Source of the DNA: Seleniivibrio woodruffii
Lineage (GTDB): Bacteria > Chrysiogenota > Deferribacteres > Deferribacterales > Geovibrionaceae
Reading direction: 5' to 3'
Assembly (NCBI RefSeq): GCF_004339245.1
Contig: NZ_SMGG01000003.1
Location: 1,054,770 to 1,118,769 of the forward strand
DNA: 64,000 nucleotides
The translations under genes were made by a program, and so were the position numbers. This document shows, in pieces, positions 1 to 8,770 of this stretch. The notes beneath the pieces were generated by a model. It had not been told where the DNA came from, made no database searches, and saw nothing but the letters and a program-made list of their open reading frames with translations. The stretch's first letter is position 1, and each line of letters starts with the position of its first letter.

Positions 1-2
1 TG

Positions 3-986
3 GCGCAGGAGGGCTCGTCCATCGTGCGTGAGGCCACCGAAAAGGCCGAGCATGTTAAAGAGGTTGTAGCCTCCCTTGCAGAGGACATAAACTCGCTCAC
101 GATCAATGCGACAACCATAGGCTCCGTTGTAAACGTTATCAACGATATATCCGAACAGACCAACATGCTGGCTCTGAACGCAGCCATTGAAGCAGCAAGA
201 GCCGGAGAGGCGGGCAGAGGATTTGCGGTTGTTGCAGACGAAGTGCGCAAGCTGGCCGAAAAGACCCTCTCGTCCACGAACGAGATTGAGAGGATAGTCA
301 AGGTCATTCAGGAGAACGTCAAAAAAGCGAACAGCAACGCAAAAATAGTTGAAAACGAGATAGGTGCGCAGGTGCATGCAACGGAGAACGCAAACGAGCG
401 TTTCAACGAAATCCTTCACTCCGTAATGGATCTGAACGCACTGCTTCTCAACACCTCCACAGCCGCAGAACAGCAGTCGAAAGCCACTGCCGAAGTGGCC
501 GGGAATATTGAGAAGGTTGCGGAATCCTCCAGAGAGTCCAGAGACAGGGTCGAAAACCTTATGGATGCCATCGACAAGCTGATGGAGGAACTGAGCAATA
601 TCGAAAAAGATCTTATTCAGTATGAGCTTACATGTAAGTCACTTCTGTTTGTAAAGGCGAAGATGGCTCATGTGAAGTATCTGAAGAACGTGTTCAACGC
701 ATATATGAGAGGCGTGCCGCCTACCCATCTGAAAGAGCATACAGCCTGCGATTTCGGCAAGATGTACTACGGCAAGGAGGCTCAGGCTCTGTTCGGAAGC
801 GATCCGGATTTCAAAGCCATAGAAAAGCCTCACTCCGAGGTGCACAAGCTGTCCCATCAGGTTGCGGATCTCATCAAAGCCGGAAATCAGGACAAGGCTC
901 TGGTAGTTCTGAACGAAATGCGAAGAAACGTGGAGCACCTTATAGGCCTTCTGGACAGAATGTTCGAAAAGGCGAAATGTCTGTAA
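3..986 (+). CDS. Methyl-accepting chemotaxis protein, C-terminal part, with CZB domain (5' end outside window)
   Basis: Chemoreceptor signalling protein that would control CheA and CheW. The frame is open to the window edge, so the sensor and membrane part is missing; the first possible start codon inside the window (GTG at 24) is not the real start. The conserved MCP hairpin tip is clear ([20 protein letters not shown], about residues 50-70 of the visible part), followed by the long return helix. The last 110 residues form a CZB (chemoreceptor zinc-binding) domain, with the CDFGKMYYG block and spaced histidines (AHVKYL, PHSEVH, VEHLIG). CZB domains bind zinc and in known cases respond to hypochlorous acid or zinc. 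Whether the receptor is membrane-bound or soluble cannot be judged from this fragment. Confidence 0.95.
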   Translation, partial: AQEGSSIVREATEKAEHVKEVVASLAEDINSLTINATTIGSVVNVINDISEQTNMLALNAAIEAARAGEAGRGFAVVADEVRKLAEKTLSSTNEIERIVKVIQENVKKANSNAKIVENEIGAQVHATENANERFNEILHSVMDLNALLLNTSTAAEQQSKATAEVAGNIEKVAESSRESRDRVENLMDAIDKLMEELSNIEKDLIQYELTCKSLLFVKAKMAHVKYLKNVFNAYMRGVPPTHLKEHTACDFGKMYYGKEAQALFGSDPDFKAIEKPHSEVHKLSHQVADLIKAGNQDKALVVLNEMRRNVEHLIGLLDRMFEKAKCL

Positions 987-994
987 TCTTTAAT

Positions 995-1103
995 GGCGTG
1001 CCGGAATGATCTACCCGTCATTCTGAACGAAGTGAAGAATCTGATTGAGATCCTTCGCTTTGCTCAGGATGACATATCCAATCATTCAGGCACGCCTTTT
1101 TTT
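995..1103 (+). terminator. Rho-independent terminator with a palindromic repeat in its loop
   Basis: The outer stem pairs GGCGTGCC-GAATGAT (995-1010) with ATCATTC-GGCACGCC (1081-1096) with one mismatch, followed by seven T. It starts 8 nt after the MCP stop codon. The loop is about 70 nt and holds a second, independent palindrome (1017-1073). Confidence 0.8.
1017..1073. repeat. REP-like palindrome, family 2, copy 1
   Basis: A 26-nt arm beginning GTCATTCTGAACGAAG is followed by a 5-nt loop and an arm that is its imperfect inverse, with several G-T pairs. A related copy with the same first arm lies at 38169-38228. Palindromes of this general sequence are common as dispersed intergenic repeats in many bacteria. 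Confidence 0.75.
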
Positions 1104-1139
1104 CCTTGATTTATATCAGCAACCTGCGATGTTATATCT

Positions 1140-2042
1140 ATGAATATTGATGAAGCCTCAGCTCTTTACCTCGATTTTATGCTGAACGAGAAGGGTGCGT
1201 CCCGCCACACCCTGATAAACTATTCCCGTGACCTTGCCGACCTCTGCTCTTATCTGGAGGAGTCCGGAATAAACACCATTGAGGATGCGGACTTTTTTAT
1301 GCTCCGTGGTTTTGTTGCGATGCTCTATGAAAAAGGGTTTTCAAAGTCCACTGTGGAGCGGAAGATAGCCTGCCTGAAATCATTCTTTAACTTTTTGCAG
1401 AGAAAGAATAAATCCGAAGATAACCCCGCCCGCATGCTGAAATTTCCCAAAAAGGAGAAGAAGGCGTTCGGTGTGTTCAACATTGATAATATGCTTACTT
1501 TGCTTGATCTTCCGAAACAGGATGAACCGTTCGGCATGCGTGACGCTCTGCTTCTGGAGATGATGTACGGCACAGGAGTACGTGTCAGCGAGCTTGTTGG
1601 GCTGAACGTAAGCGATATCGATTTCAACGGAATGCGCATCAGGGTGCGGGGCAAAGGAAAGAAAGAGCGTATCGTTCCGCTGGCGGACATGCATATCGGA
1701 ATGATAAAGGACTATCTGGGCAGGCGTGCCGACGACTGCGGGGGCTATGTTAAAGACGGGGAGGCGCTGTTCATAAACAGGCTCGGAACAAGACTGACAG
1801 ACAGGTCTGTGAGGCGGACTGTTGAAAAATATCTGCTTCAGGCCGGACTGCCGCTGGACTATTCGCCTCACTCTTTCAGACATACCTATGCGACACATCT
1901 TTTGGAGGGCGGCGCAGACCTGCGCACCATCCAGACCCTTCTGGGGCATGAATCCCTCTCAACCACCCAGAAATATACCCACCTGAATCTGGCGGAACTT
2001 CTTAAGGTTTACGACAAGACCCACCCAAAAGCCGGGAAATAG
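1140..2042 (+). CDS. xerC: Tyrosine recombinase, XerC/XerD type
   Basis: Site-specific recombinase of 300 residues, the normal Xer length, likely to resolve chromosome dimers at dif. It has an N-terminal SAM-like core-binding domain (residues 1-90) and a C-terminal catalytic domain. The full catalytic set is visible: R148, K172, H244, R247, H270 and nucleophile Y279. The C-terminal tail (VYDKTHPKA) resembles XerC more than XerD, but the two are hard to separate without a tree. The ATG has no clear Shine-Dalgarno sequence upstream. The gene stands alone after the MCP terminator, with no integron or phage genes beside it, so a housekeeping Xer is more likely than an element integrase. Confidence 0.9.
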   Translation: MNIDEASALYLDFMLNEKGASRHTLINYSRDLADLCSYLEESGINTIEDADFFMLRGFVAMLYEKGFSKSTVERKIACLKSFFNFLQRKNKSEDNPARMLKFPKKEKKAFGVFNIDNMLTLLDLPKQDEPFGMRDALLLEMMYGTGVRVSELVGLNVSDIDFNGMRIRVRGKGKKERIVPLADMHIGMIKDYLGRRADDCGGYVKDGEALFINRLGTRLTDRSVRRTVEKYLLQAGLPLDYSPHSFRHTYATHLLEGGADLRTIQTLLGHESLSTTQKYTHLNLAELLKVYDKTHPKAGK

Positions 2043-2090
2043 AATAATGGGTTTCAGTTACTGTTCAGATGCCAAGCATATGGACGGTAA

Positions 2091-2717
2091 CTACGCACCG
2101 ATGAGTTCGAACTCTTCCGTCTCCATATTATAATTATAAACTTCGCCTGTGCCTATAACGTAATACCAGCCGTAGAGCTTAAGCTCACCCTTCTGATATT
2201 TTTCGGCTATCAGCGGATATGTGAGGATGTTCTTCATCTGTTCAACTATGTTCAGCTGTTCGGTGATCCACTCCCTCTCTTCAGGCTGTACGTCGGGAAA
2301 GTTTGCCTCCACCTGTTCACGGACATATTGTGCCTGATCCAGCCAGTGCTCAACGTTGGGTATGTTTGCCATCTCCTCTTTGGATTTGAAGAGTGCGCTG
2401 CATCCTCCGCAGTTGGAGTGGCCGCAGATTACGATGTTTTCCACGCCCAGAGACAGAACCGCAAATTCGATTGCGGCTGTGGTTGCGGCATATTCTTTAG
2501 AGATACGATATTTGGGGACGATGTTTGCTATGTTGCGTACGACAAAAAGCTCGCCGGGCATTGCCTTTGTGATGAGTTCGGGGACAACTCTGGAATCGGA
2601 GCACCCAATGAAAAGAGTGTGGGGTTTCTGCCCTTGTCCGAGTTTTTTAAAGAGTTCCTTATGTTTTTCGAAGCTGCGCTGGCGAAAACGCACAGCACCT
2701 TTAAAAAGCTGTTCCAT
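2091..2717 (-). CDS. can: Beta-class carbonic anhydrase
   Basis: Zinc enzyme interconverting CO2 and bicarbonate in the cytoplasm; 208 residues, a full-length beta-class protein. The zinc ligands and catalytic dyad are visible: C39 and D41 in GCSDSR, then H100 and C103 in CGHSNCGGC. It lies downstream of pckA on the same strand, which makes sense because PEP carboxykinase produces or consumes CO2. An AGGAGA ribosome site (2721-2726) precedes the ATG. A strong terminator ends only a few bases before that site, so expression must come from read-through or from a promoter within pckA. Confidence 0.95.
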   Translation of the reverse strand: MEQLFKGAVRFRQRSFEKHKELFKKLGQGQKPHTLFIGCSDSRVVPELITKAMPGELFVVRNIANIVPKYRISKEYAATTAAIEFAVLSLGVENIVICGHSNCGGCSALFKSKEEMANIPNVEHWLDQAQYVREQVEANFPDVQPEEREWITEQLNIVEQMKNILTYPLIAEKYQKGELKLYGWYYVIGTGEVYNYNMETEEFELIGA

Positions 2718-2736
2718 CAGGTCTCCTGAAAAAAAA

Positions 2737-2764
2737 GGGTCTGTACCTTTCCGGTTACAGACCC
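2737..2764 (-). terminator. Terminator between pckA and can
   Basis: On the minus strand, GGGTCTGTA pairs with TACAGACCC around a 10-nt loop, followed by eight T. It ends pckA transcripts. The T tract runs into the ribosome site of the carbonic anhydrase gene, an unusually tight arrangement. Confidence 0.85.
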
Positions 2765-2784
2765 TAATAATTTACGTTAGATTA

Positions 2785-4374
2785 TCAGATAACGGGGCCG
2801 CCCGCAATAATTTCTGCGGAAGTAACGGCTTCGTACTTCTTAAAGTTCTCTTTAAAGCCTTTGGCCAGAGACTTAAGTTTTTCCATGTATTCGTCTTTGT
2901 CTTTCCAGCTCTCAACGGGGTGCAGAACATCCGTGGGGATGTCGCCCAGAGTTTTGGGGATTCCGAATCCGAATACTGAATCAGCTATAAACTCTGACTT
3001 GTTGATCTCGCCGGAGAGGATAGCTTTTATTATTTTACGGGTGTATTTGATCTCAAATCTTTTGCCCACTCCGTAGGGTCCGCCTGTGAGGCCTGTGTTC
3101 ACAAGGTAGCAGCTTGCGCCGTGCTTAACGATCTTGTCGCCGAGCAGTTTGGCGTAAACTGAGGGGTGCCATACCATGAAGGGTTCGCCGAAACATGTGG
3201 AGAACACTGCTTTAGGCTCGGTGACACCTTTTTCAGTACCTGCAACTCTGGCTGTGTAGCCGGAGATGAAGTGGTACATTGCCTGAGGAACTGTCAGTTT
3301 GGATACGGGGGGCAGAACGCCGAAAGCATCGTATGTAAGGAAGATAACCACGTTGGGGTGTCCGCCTTTTCCTGACTCAACAATGTTGGGCAGAGAGTCT
3401 ATGGGGTAGGATGCTCTGGTGTTTTCAGTGTAAAGATCGCTGTCGAGGTCGATCTGTCTTTTTTCGTCCATCACAACGTTTTCAAGGATAGTGCCGAACT
3501 TCTGTGTACAGGCGTAGATGTCGGGTTCCTGAACGGGGGACAGCTTGATAACTTTTGCGTAGCATCCGCCTTCGATGTTGAAAACGCCTTCGTCGCTCCA
3601 GCCGTGCTCGTCGTCGCCGATGAGTGCTCTTTCGGGGTCAGTGGAGAGGGTTGTTTTACCCGTTCCGGAAAGTCCGAAGAACAGAGCGGTGTTGCCGTCT
3701 TCGCCGATGTTTGCTGAGCAGTGCATAGACATGATGCCCATTTTGGGAAGGACATAGTTCATAACGGTGAAGATGGATTTTTTAATTTCGCCGGCGTACT
3801 GTGTTCCGCCGATGATAACGAGTTTCTTTTTGAAGTTGAGCAGAATGAAGGCTTCGCTGTTTGTGCCGTCGTCTTCGGGGTTGGCGTGGAAGCCGGGGCA
3901 TCCGATAACAGTGAAGTCAGCGGCAAAATTCGCAAGCTTGCTTTCATCTTTCTCTGTGATGAACATGTTGCGTGCGAACAGGTTTTGCCATGCAGAGTCG
4001 TTGATAACACGTACTTTCAGTCTGGACTTTTCATCCGCTCCTGCGTAGCACTCCTGAATATAGATATTTTTGCCCTGCATATAGGCTTTGAGTTTTCCGA
4101 AAAGTCTTTCGAATTTTTCTTCGGAGATGGCAACGTTTCCTTTTCCCCAGTTAACGTCTGCCTTTGTGGTCTCTTCCTCAACGATGAACTTGTCGTTGGG
4201 TGAGCGGCCTGTGCATCTGCCCGTAAGGGTAACTACAGCGCCTTTATCAGCGATCTTTCCTTCGCCGTTTTTTACAATTTCTTCATACAGTTCTGCTGCC
4301 GTCAGGTTCTTTTTGATTTCACCGAGGTTGGTGAAGCAGTAGCCGTCCAGCACGCACATTTCTGCTTTGCTCAC
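2785..4374 (-). CDS. pckA: Phosphoenolpyruvate carboxykinase (ATP)
   Basis: Converts oxaloacetate and ATP to PEP, CO2 and ADP in gluconeogenesis, or runs in reverse for anaplerosis. At 529 residues it has the usual length of the ATP-dependent family. The family P-loop GLSGTGKTTLS is at about 234-244, followed by the metal and ATP block GDDEHGW (about 253-259); the oxaloacetate-binding region TGRCTGRSPND is at 51-61. The ATG is preceded by a perfect AGGAGG (plus-strand 4379-4384). Its own promoter is recognisable 50-80 bp upstream. No other TCA or gluconeogenesis gene is adjacent. Confidence 0.97.
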   Translation of the reverse strand: MSKAEMCVLDGYCFTNLGEIKKNLTAAELYEEIVKNGEGKIADKGAVVTLTGRCTGRSPNDKFIVEEETTKADVNWGKGNVAISEEKFERLFGKLKAYMQGKNIYIQECYAGADEKSRLKVRVINDSAWQNLFARNMFITEKDESKLANFAADFTVIGCPGFHANPEDDGTNSEAFILLNFKKKLVIIGGTQYAGEIKKSIFTVMNYVLPKMGIMSMHCSANIGEDGNTALFFGLSGTGKTTLSTDPERALIGDDEHGWSDEGVFNIEGGCYAKVIKLSPVQEPDIYACTQKFGTILENVVMDEKRQIDLDSDLYTENTRASYPIDSLPNIVESGKGGHPNVVIFLTYDAFGVLPPVSKLTVPQAMYHFISGYTARVAGTEKGVTEPKAVFSTCFGEPFMVWHPSVYAKLLGDKIVKHGASCYLVNTGLTGGPYGVGKRFEIKYTRKIIKAILSGEINKSEFIADSVFGFGIPKTLGDIPTDVLHPVESWKDKDEYMEKLKSLAKGFKENFKKYEAVTSAEIIAGGPVI

Positions 4375-4426
4375 ATTGTCCTCCTAGTGGCTTGAAAAAT
4401 GGTGTCTAAGTCTTGCAAACGCGGGC

Positions 4427-4455
4427 ATTCTACACGATTGCGCAGAGGTGTTCAA
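4427..4455 (-). promoter_or_regulatory. Sigma-70-type promoter for pckA
   Basis: Minus strand: TTGAAC (4455-4450), 17-bp spacer, TAGAAT (4432-4427). Transcription would start near 4420, leaving a leader of about 46 nt that carries the AGGAGG site. Confidence 0.6.
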
Positions 4456-4651
4456 GTTTTATTTGACATTTTTTTTAACTGTTCATTTTGCACTAAAGTT
4501 ATTCATAATTAAGGATTTAACTTCCGAATGCCGCTATAGAGTATTTCTATATCAATGTTTAATCAATATATGATTTCTAATAACCGAGTAGGTTACAGTG
4601 ATTTAAAAGCCGGAATGTCAGCATGGAAATATTTGTTTTTTTGATAGTTTC

Positions 4652-4680
4652 TTGCATTTCGCAAAACAGATATATATAAT
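4652..4680 (+). promoter_or_regulatory. Sigma-70-type promoter for the HNH-alaS unit
   Basis: TTGCAT (4652-4657), 17-bp spacer, TATAAT (4675-4680). The HNH gene ATG is at 4690, so transcription would start at or within about 3 nt of the start codon, giving a leaderless or nearly leaderless mRNA. The rest of the gap between this promoter and the pckA promoter (4456-4651) is AT-rich with no other feature that I can see. Confidence 0.65.
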
Positions 4681-4689
4681 CCCTGCACA

Positions 4690-4986
4690 ATGGATGTATT
4701 CTTTATCCCCGCCGACGACAGGCACATTAAAAAAGAGAAAGAGAAAGCAAGGGAACTGCGGCAGAAACAGTGGTGGAAAAACAAGCTGGCAGAGGGTGTA
4801 TGTCATTACTGCGGCGAAAAATTCCCCCCTTCAGAGCTGACCATGGACCACATTGTGCCCATAGCAAGGGGAGGAACGTCCACCAAGGGCAATGTCGTGC
4901 CCGCATGCAAAGAATGTAATAACAAAAAAAAATATCTATTACCCATAGAGTGGGAAGAGTATCTGGATACTCTGAAACGGAGCTGA
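4690..4986 (+). CDS. Small HNH endonuclease-domain protein
   Basis: A 98-residue protein, mostly one HNH/zinc-finger nuclease fold. It has two CxxC knuckles (C38/C41 and C73/C76) around the HNH core: H54 in MDHIVPIARGG, N68 and the terminal NN pair. A basic N-terminal helix (residues 12-31) precedes the fold. Single-domain HNH proteins of this kind are widespread; some nick DNA, and most have no assigned role. It lies one nucleotide before alaS, so the two are almost certainly co-transcribed and translationally coupled. No upstream Shine-Dalgarno sequence is visible and the promoter sits right at the start codon. No methylase or phage gene is nearby. Confidence 0.85.
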   Translation: MDVFFIPADDRHIKKEKEKARELRQKQWWKNKLAEGVCHYCGEKFPPSELTMDHIVPIARGGTSTKGNVVPACKECNNKKKYLLPIEWEEYLDTLKRS

Positions 4987-4987
4987 T

Positions 4988-7615
4988 ATGACAGGTCACG
5001 AGATACGCAGGAAGTTTCTGGAATATTTCAAGCAGCACGGACACGTTGTGGTAGGTTCATCCTCCCTTGTGCCTGCAGACGACCCCACGCTGCTTTTTAC
5101 AAATGCGGGAATGAACCAGTTCAAGGATACGTTCCTCGGCAGAGAGACCAGAAGCTACACCAGAGCCGCCACATGCCAGAAGGTTGTCAGAGCGGGCGGA
5201 AAACACAACGACCTTGAGAACGTGGGCGTTACATCACGTCACCACACATTTTTCGAAATGCTCGGAAACTTCTCCTTCGGCGATTACTTCAAAGTTGACG
5301 CTATAAAATTCGGCTGGGAATTCCTCACCAAAGAGATGGGACTGCCCGCCGACAAAATGTTCGTATCCGTATATAATGACGACGACGAGGCGTTCGCCAT
5401 CTGGCGTGACGTGATCGGCCTGGACGAGAAAGACATAGAGCGCAGAGGAGAGAAGGACAACTTCTGGGCGATGGGCGACACAGGCCCCTGCGGCCCCTGC
5501 TCTGAGATTCATATAGATCAGGGCGAGGGTACAGGCTGCGGACGTCCCGAATGCGACCGCAACTGTGACTGCGACAGACACCTTGAGCTGTGGAACCTTG
5601 TTTTCATGCAGTTCGAACGTTCGGCTGACGGCACACTGACACCCCTTCCCAAACCCAGCATCGACACCGGAATGGGGCTGGAGCGTGTTACATCGGTTGT
5701 TCAGAAGGTAACCAGCAACTACGAGACCGACCTTTTCAAACCCATCCTTAACTATATATCCGAGCTTGCCGGACACAAATACGGTTCCGACCCCAAAAAG
5801 GACATCTCCGTCAGGGTTATAGCCGACCACAGCCGTTCGACCACCTTCCTTGTGGGTGACGGCGTTCTGCCTTCAAACGAGGGCAGGGGCTACGTCCTAC
5901 GCCGTATCATGCGCCGTGCAATGCGCCACGGAAAGATGCTCGGATTCGAGGGAGCTTTCTTCCATAAGGTGTGCGAGTTTGTAGTGGATTTCATGAAAGG
6001 TCACTACGTTGAGCTTGCTGACAAGAAACCCTTTATCTCCAAAGTGGTTACAAACGAGGAGCAGTCTTTCAGCAGAACGCTGGGCATCGGACTTAAGATA
6101 ATAGACGAACTCCTTGAAAAGCATAAAGAATACAAGGTGATAAGCGGAGAGGACATCTTCCGTCTGTACGATACCTACGGATTCCCTGTCGACCTTCTGA
6201 CAGATATTGCAGAGGATGCGGGCTACGGGCTTGACACAGTGGGATTCGAGCAGGAGATGCAGGCTCAGCAGGAGCGTGCGAAAAAGTCATGGGCGGGCAG
6301 CGGCGAGAGCAGGGTTGCCGACATCTACATCCAGCTTGCCAGCAGACTCTCCACAGAGTTCACAGGATACGACAGCCTGAAAGAGGTCACCACTGTTGCC
6401 GCCATCATTAAGGACGGCGCAGAGGTCAGCAAGGCCGAAGGCGAGTGCGACATAGTGCTTGCGAAATCCCCCTTCTATCCCGAAGGCGGCGGCCAGACAG
6501 GCGACTGCGGATATATCAAGACAGAATCCGCAGTGTTTAAGGTTACTAAAGCGTCCAAGTACGGCGACGGCATGATAACCATGCACGGAGTTGCGGAGCT
6601 TGGCACAATCATAAAGGGCGAAACCGTCACTGCAGAGGTGGACAGAGCCGCCAGAAAAGCAACGGAGAAGAACCACACAGCGACCCACCTTCTGCACAAG
6701 GCATTGCAGGAAGTTCTGGGCGACCACGTCCGTCAGGCGGGTTCAATGGTCACCCCCGACAGACTCCGTTTCGACTTCAACCACTACGCACCAGTTTCTC
6801 AGGATGAGATGGAGCGCATAGAGGAGACGGTCAACTCCGTCATTCAGGAGAACACAGAGGTTTCCAAAACATACATGAGCAGAGACGAGGCGGTTCAGGC
6901 CGGAGCAATGGCGCTTTTCGGCGAGAAATACGGCGAGAGGGTGCGTGTTGTCAGCGTTGAGAATTTCAGCCTTGAGCTTTGCGGCGGATGCCACGTTTCA
7001 AGAACGGGCGACATCGGCTTTTTTAAACTGGTGAGCGAGGCCTCGGTTGCCTCCGGAGTGCGCAGGATAGAGGCTGTGACAGGGATGAACGCCGTTGCAT
7101 ATGCCCAGAAGGCCGACAGCACGGTGAAGGATGCTGCCAGACTGCTGAAAGCGTCTCCCGACAATGTTATTAGCAGAATCGAAGAGACCGCAGAGGCTCT
7201 GAAAGAGCGTGAGCGTGAGCTTAAGAGACTCGGCGACAGGATAGCTTCCAGCCAGTCCGAAGGACTTCTGGACAGTGCTATCGAGGTTAAAGGGGTCAAG
7301 CTCCTTGCTGTGACACTTGAAAACGCAGACACTGAAGCTCTCAGAAAATTTGTGGACACCGCACGTGACCGCATGCAGAGCGGTGTTGTTGTTGTGGGTT
7401 CCGTTAACGACGGAAAGGTCATGTTCGCATGCGGAGTGACAAAAGACACAATGGGCAGGGTCAAGGCCGGCGACGTTGTGCGTGAGGTTGCAAAAATTGC
7501 CGAAGGCTCCGGCGGCGGCAGACCCGACATGGCAATGGCAGGCGGAAAGAACCCCGAAAAACTGGGCGAAGCCGTTGCGGCAGTGCCCTCGATCGTGGAA
7601 AAGCTGATTGGCTGA
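4988..7615 (+). CDS. alaS: Alanyl-tRNA synthetase
   Basis: Attaches alanine to tRNA-Ala and hydrolyses mischarged Ser- and Gly-tRNA. At 875 residues it is full length. The order is N-terminal class II catalytic domain (TSRHHTFFEMLGNFSFGDYF near residues 80-100), tRNA-binding middle, editing domain with zinc ligands HTATH (about 563-567) and CGGCH (about 664-668), and C-Ala domain ending in GGGRPDMAMAGG. Insertion CGRPECDRNCDCD in the catalytic domain is Cys-rich. The ATG is one base after the HNH stop codon. The downstream Nudix gene overlaps its end by 8 nt. Confidence 0.98.
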   Translation: MTGHEIRRKFLEYFKQHGHVVVGSSSLVPADDPTLLFTNAGMNQFKDTFLGRETRSYTRAATCQKVVRAGGKHNDLENVGVTSRHHTFFEMLGNFSFGDYFKVDAIKFGWEFLTKEMGLPADKMFVSVYNDDDEAFAIWRDVIGLDEKDIERRGEKDNFWAMGDTGPCGPCSEIHIDQGEGTGCGRPECDRNCDCDRHLELWNLVFMQFERSADGTLTPLPKPSIDTGMGLERVTSVVQKVTSNYETDLFKPILNYISELAGHKYGSDPKKDISVRVIADHSRSTTFLVGDGVLPSNEGRGYVLRRIMRRAMRHGKMLGFEGAFFHKVCEFVVDFMKGHYVELADKKPFISKVVTNEEQSFSRTLGIGLKIIDELLEKHKEYKVISGEDIFRLYDTYGFPVDLLTDIAEDAGYGLDTVGFEQEMQAQQERAKKSWAGSGESRVADIYIQLASRLSTEFTGYDSLKEVTTVAAIIKDGAEVSKAEGECDIVLAKSPFYPEGGGQTGDCGYIKTESAVFKVTKASKYGDGMITMHGVAELGTIIKGETVTAEVDRAARKATEKNHTATHLLHKALQEVLGDHVRQAGSMVTPDRLRFDFNHYAPVSQDEMERIEETVNSVIQENTEVSKTYMSRDEAVQAGAMALFGEKYGERVRVVSVENFSLELCGGCHVSRTGDIGFFKLVSEASVASGVRRIEAVTGMNAVAYAQKADSTVKDAARLLKASPDNVISRIEETAEALKERERELKRLGDRIASSQSEGLLDSAIEVKGVKLLAVTLENADTEALRKFVDTARDRMQSGVVVVGSVNDGKVMFACGVTKDTMGRVKAGDVVREVAKIAEGSGGGRPDMAMAGGKNPEKLGEAVAAVPSIVEKLIG

Positions 7616-8171
7616 AACCTGCGACATATCAACGATACAGAGTAAATTATCATCATATAAACGCAGAACTCTGGCGGCGACCCCTCGTGTTGCCGCCGTT
7701 CTTCTGCTTCTTATCCCTTCGGAAGATGGATTCAGAGTTATCCTTACAAAACGTGTCAGAACACTGGACAGCCACGGCGGCGAGGTATCTTTTCCCGGCG
7801 GCTCTGTTGACAGCGGCGAAAGCCTCTGCGGTGCGGTTCTGCGTGAAACCTGCGAGGAGATAGGGCTTTGCGGCGACAGTGTGCGTCTTCTGGGAATGCT
7901 GGACGACGAGATATCCCGCTGGGGACACAGGGTCACCCCTTTTGTTGGTGTTGCGGAGAGTGCCGATTTCAGAATTCAGGAGTCGGAAGTGGAGCAGATA
8001 TACGATGTTCCCCTTGACCATTTCATTTCAAAAACAACATATTGGACAGAGGTTTGGTTCAGAGGCGATGATCACCGCACGGTGCATTTTTATAAATGGC
8101 AGCGGGATATAGTCTGGGGGCTAACCGCCCTTATTATTAACAAGTTCACGGACATTCTGGCAAAAGAATAA
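7608..8171 (+). CDS. Nudix hydrolase, CoA-pyrophosphatase type
   Basis: A 187-residue enzyme with a complete Nudix box (residues 65-87: G65, E71, R79-E80, E83-E84, G86). The segment LTKRVRTLDSHGGEVSFPGG just before the box resembles the NudL/PCD1 CoA-diphosphatase signature, so coenzyme A or acyl-CoA is the likely substrate; other nucleotide diphosphates are possible. The best start is TTG at 7608, inside the last codons of alaS, which implies coupled translation. The protein has no signal peptide. Confidence 0.85.
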   Translation: MAETCDISTIQSKLSSYKRRTLAATPRVAAVLLLLIPSEDGFRVILTKRVRTLDSHGGEVSFPGGSVDSGESLCGAVLRETCEEIGLCGDSVRLLGMLDDEISRWGHRVTPFVGVAESADFRIQESEVEQIYDVPLDHFISKTTYWTEVWFRGDDHRTVHFYKWQRDIVWGLTALIINKFTDILAKE

Positions 8172-8236
8172 GATTGGACAAAAAGACTGATTTGCATTAT
8201 TCTGTTATTTATAAAATCGGATGAGCGGAGGCATAT

Positions 8237-8704
8237 GTGAAAGCTGAGTATATCAATCCATTTATAGCCTGTACCATCAATGTTTTCGAGACTATGACAG
8301 GCATGAAGCCGATCAAGGGCGACCTCTATATCAAATCCGACGAAAACCTGCATTATGACGTCTCCGCCGTAATTGGTATAGTGGGCGATGTGGTGGGCTA
8401 TGTTTCCGTAAGCATGCCCGAAGGGCTGGCCATGAAGGTAGCCTCGATCTTCCTTATGGAAGAGAAAGAAGAGGTCGACACCGACGTGGGCGATGCAATC
8501 GGCGAACTTATCAACATGATAGCCGGAAGCACCAAAAAAATGTTCACCGACAGAGGCCACAAGTTCAGCATCTCCGTTCCCAACGTTGTTGTGGGCAAAG
8601 GACACACCATCCAGCGTCCCGCACACATCATCTGTGTCGGCGTTAAGTTCAAACTGGAAAGCTCTTCTTTTGTCATTGAGATAGCACTGAAAGACAAAAG
8701 CTGA
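8237..8704 (+). CDS. cheX: CheX-type chemotaxis phosphatase
   Basis: A 155-residue protein of the CheC/CheX/FliY phosphatase fold. It carries a single active-site motif, E90 and N93 in DAIGELINMIAG, as CheX does; CheC usually has two. CheX dephosphorylates CheY-P and so ends motor signalling. The GTG start at 8237 follows a GGAGG at 8226-8230. The gene is monocistronic here, away from any che cluster; an MCP fragment and motAB lie elsewhere in this window. Confidence 0.85.
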   Translation: MKAEYINPFIACTINVFETMTGMKPIKGDLYIKSDENLHYDVSAVIGIVGDVVGYVSVSMPEGLAMKVASIFLMEEKEEVDTDVGDAIGELINMIAGSTKKMFTDRGHKFSISVPNVVVGKGHTIQRPAHIICVGVKFKLESSSFVIEIALKDKS

Positions 8705-8770
8705 TAAACTAAGACACCCATCTAATTATTTTATCCACAGGGTTGACATTGCAAAATTCAGGAGGCTAAC

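Noticed and set aside
24-26. GTG as the start of the first gene
   Set aside because: The frame is open upstream to the window edge and the MCP lacks its sensor part, so this is an internal codon.
1140-2042. Xer recombinase as the integrase of a mobile element
   Set aside because: The length and C-terminus fit housekeeping Xer, and no att sites, transposase or cargo boundaries are visible around it.
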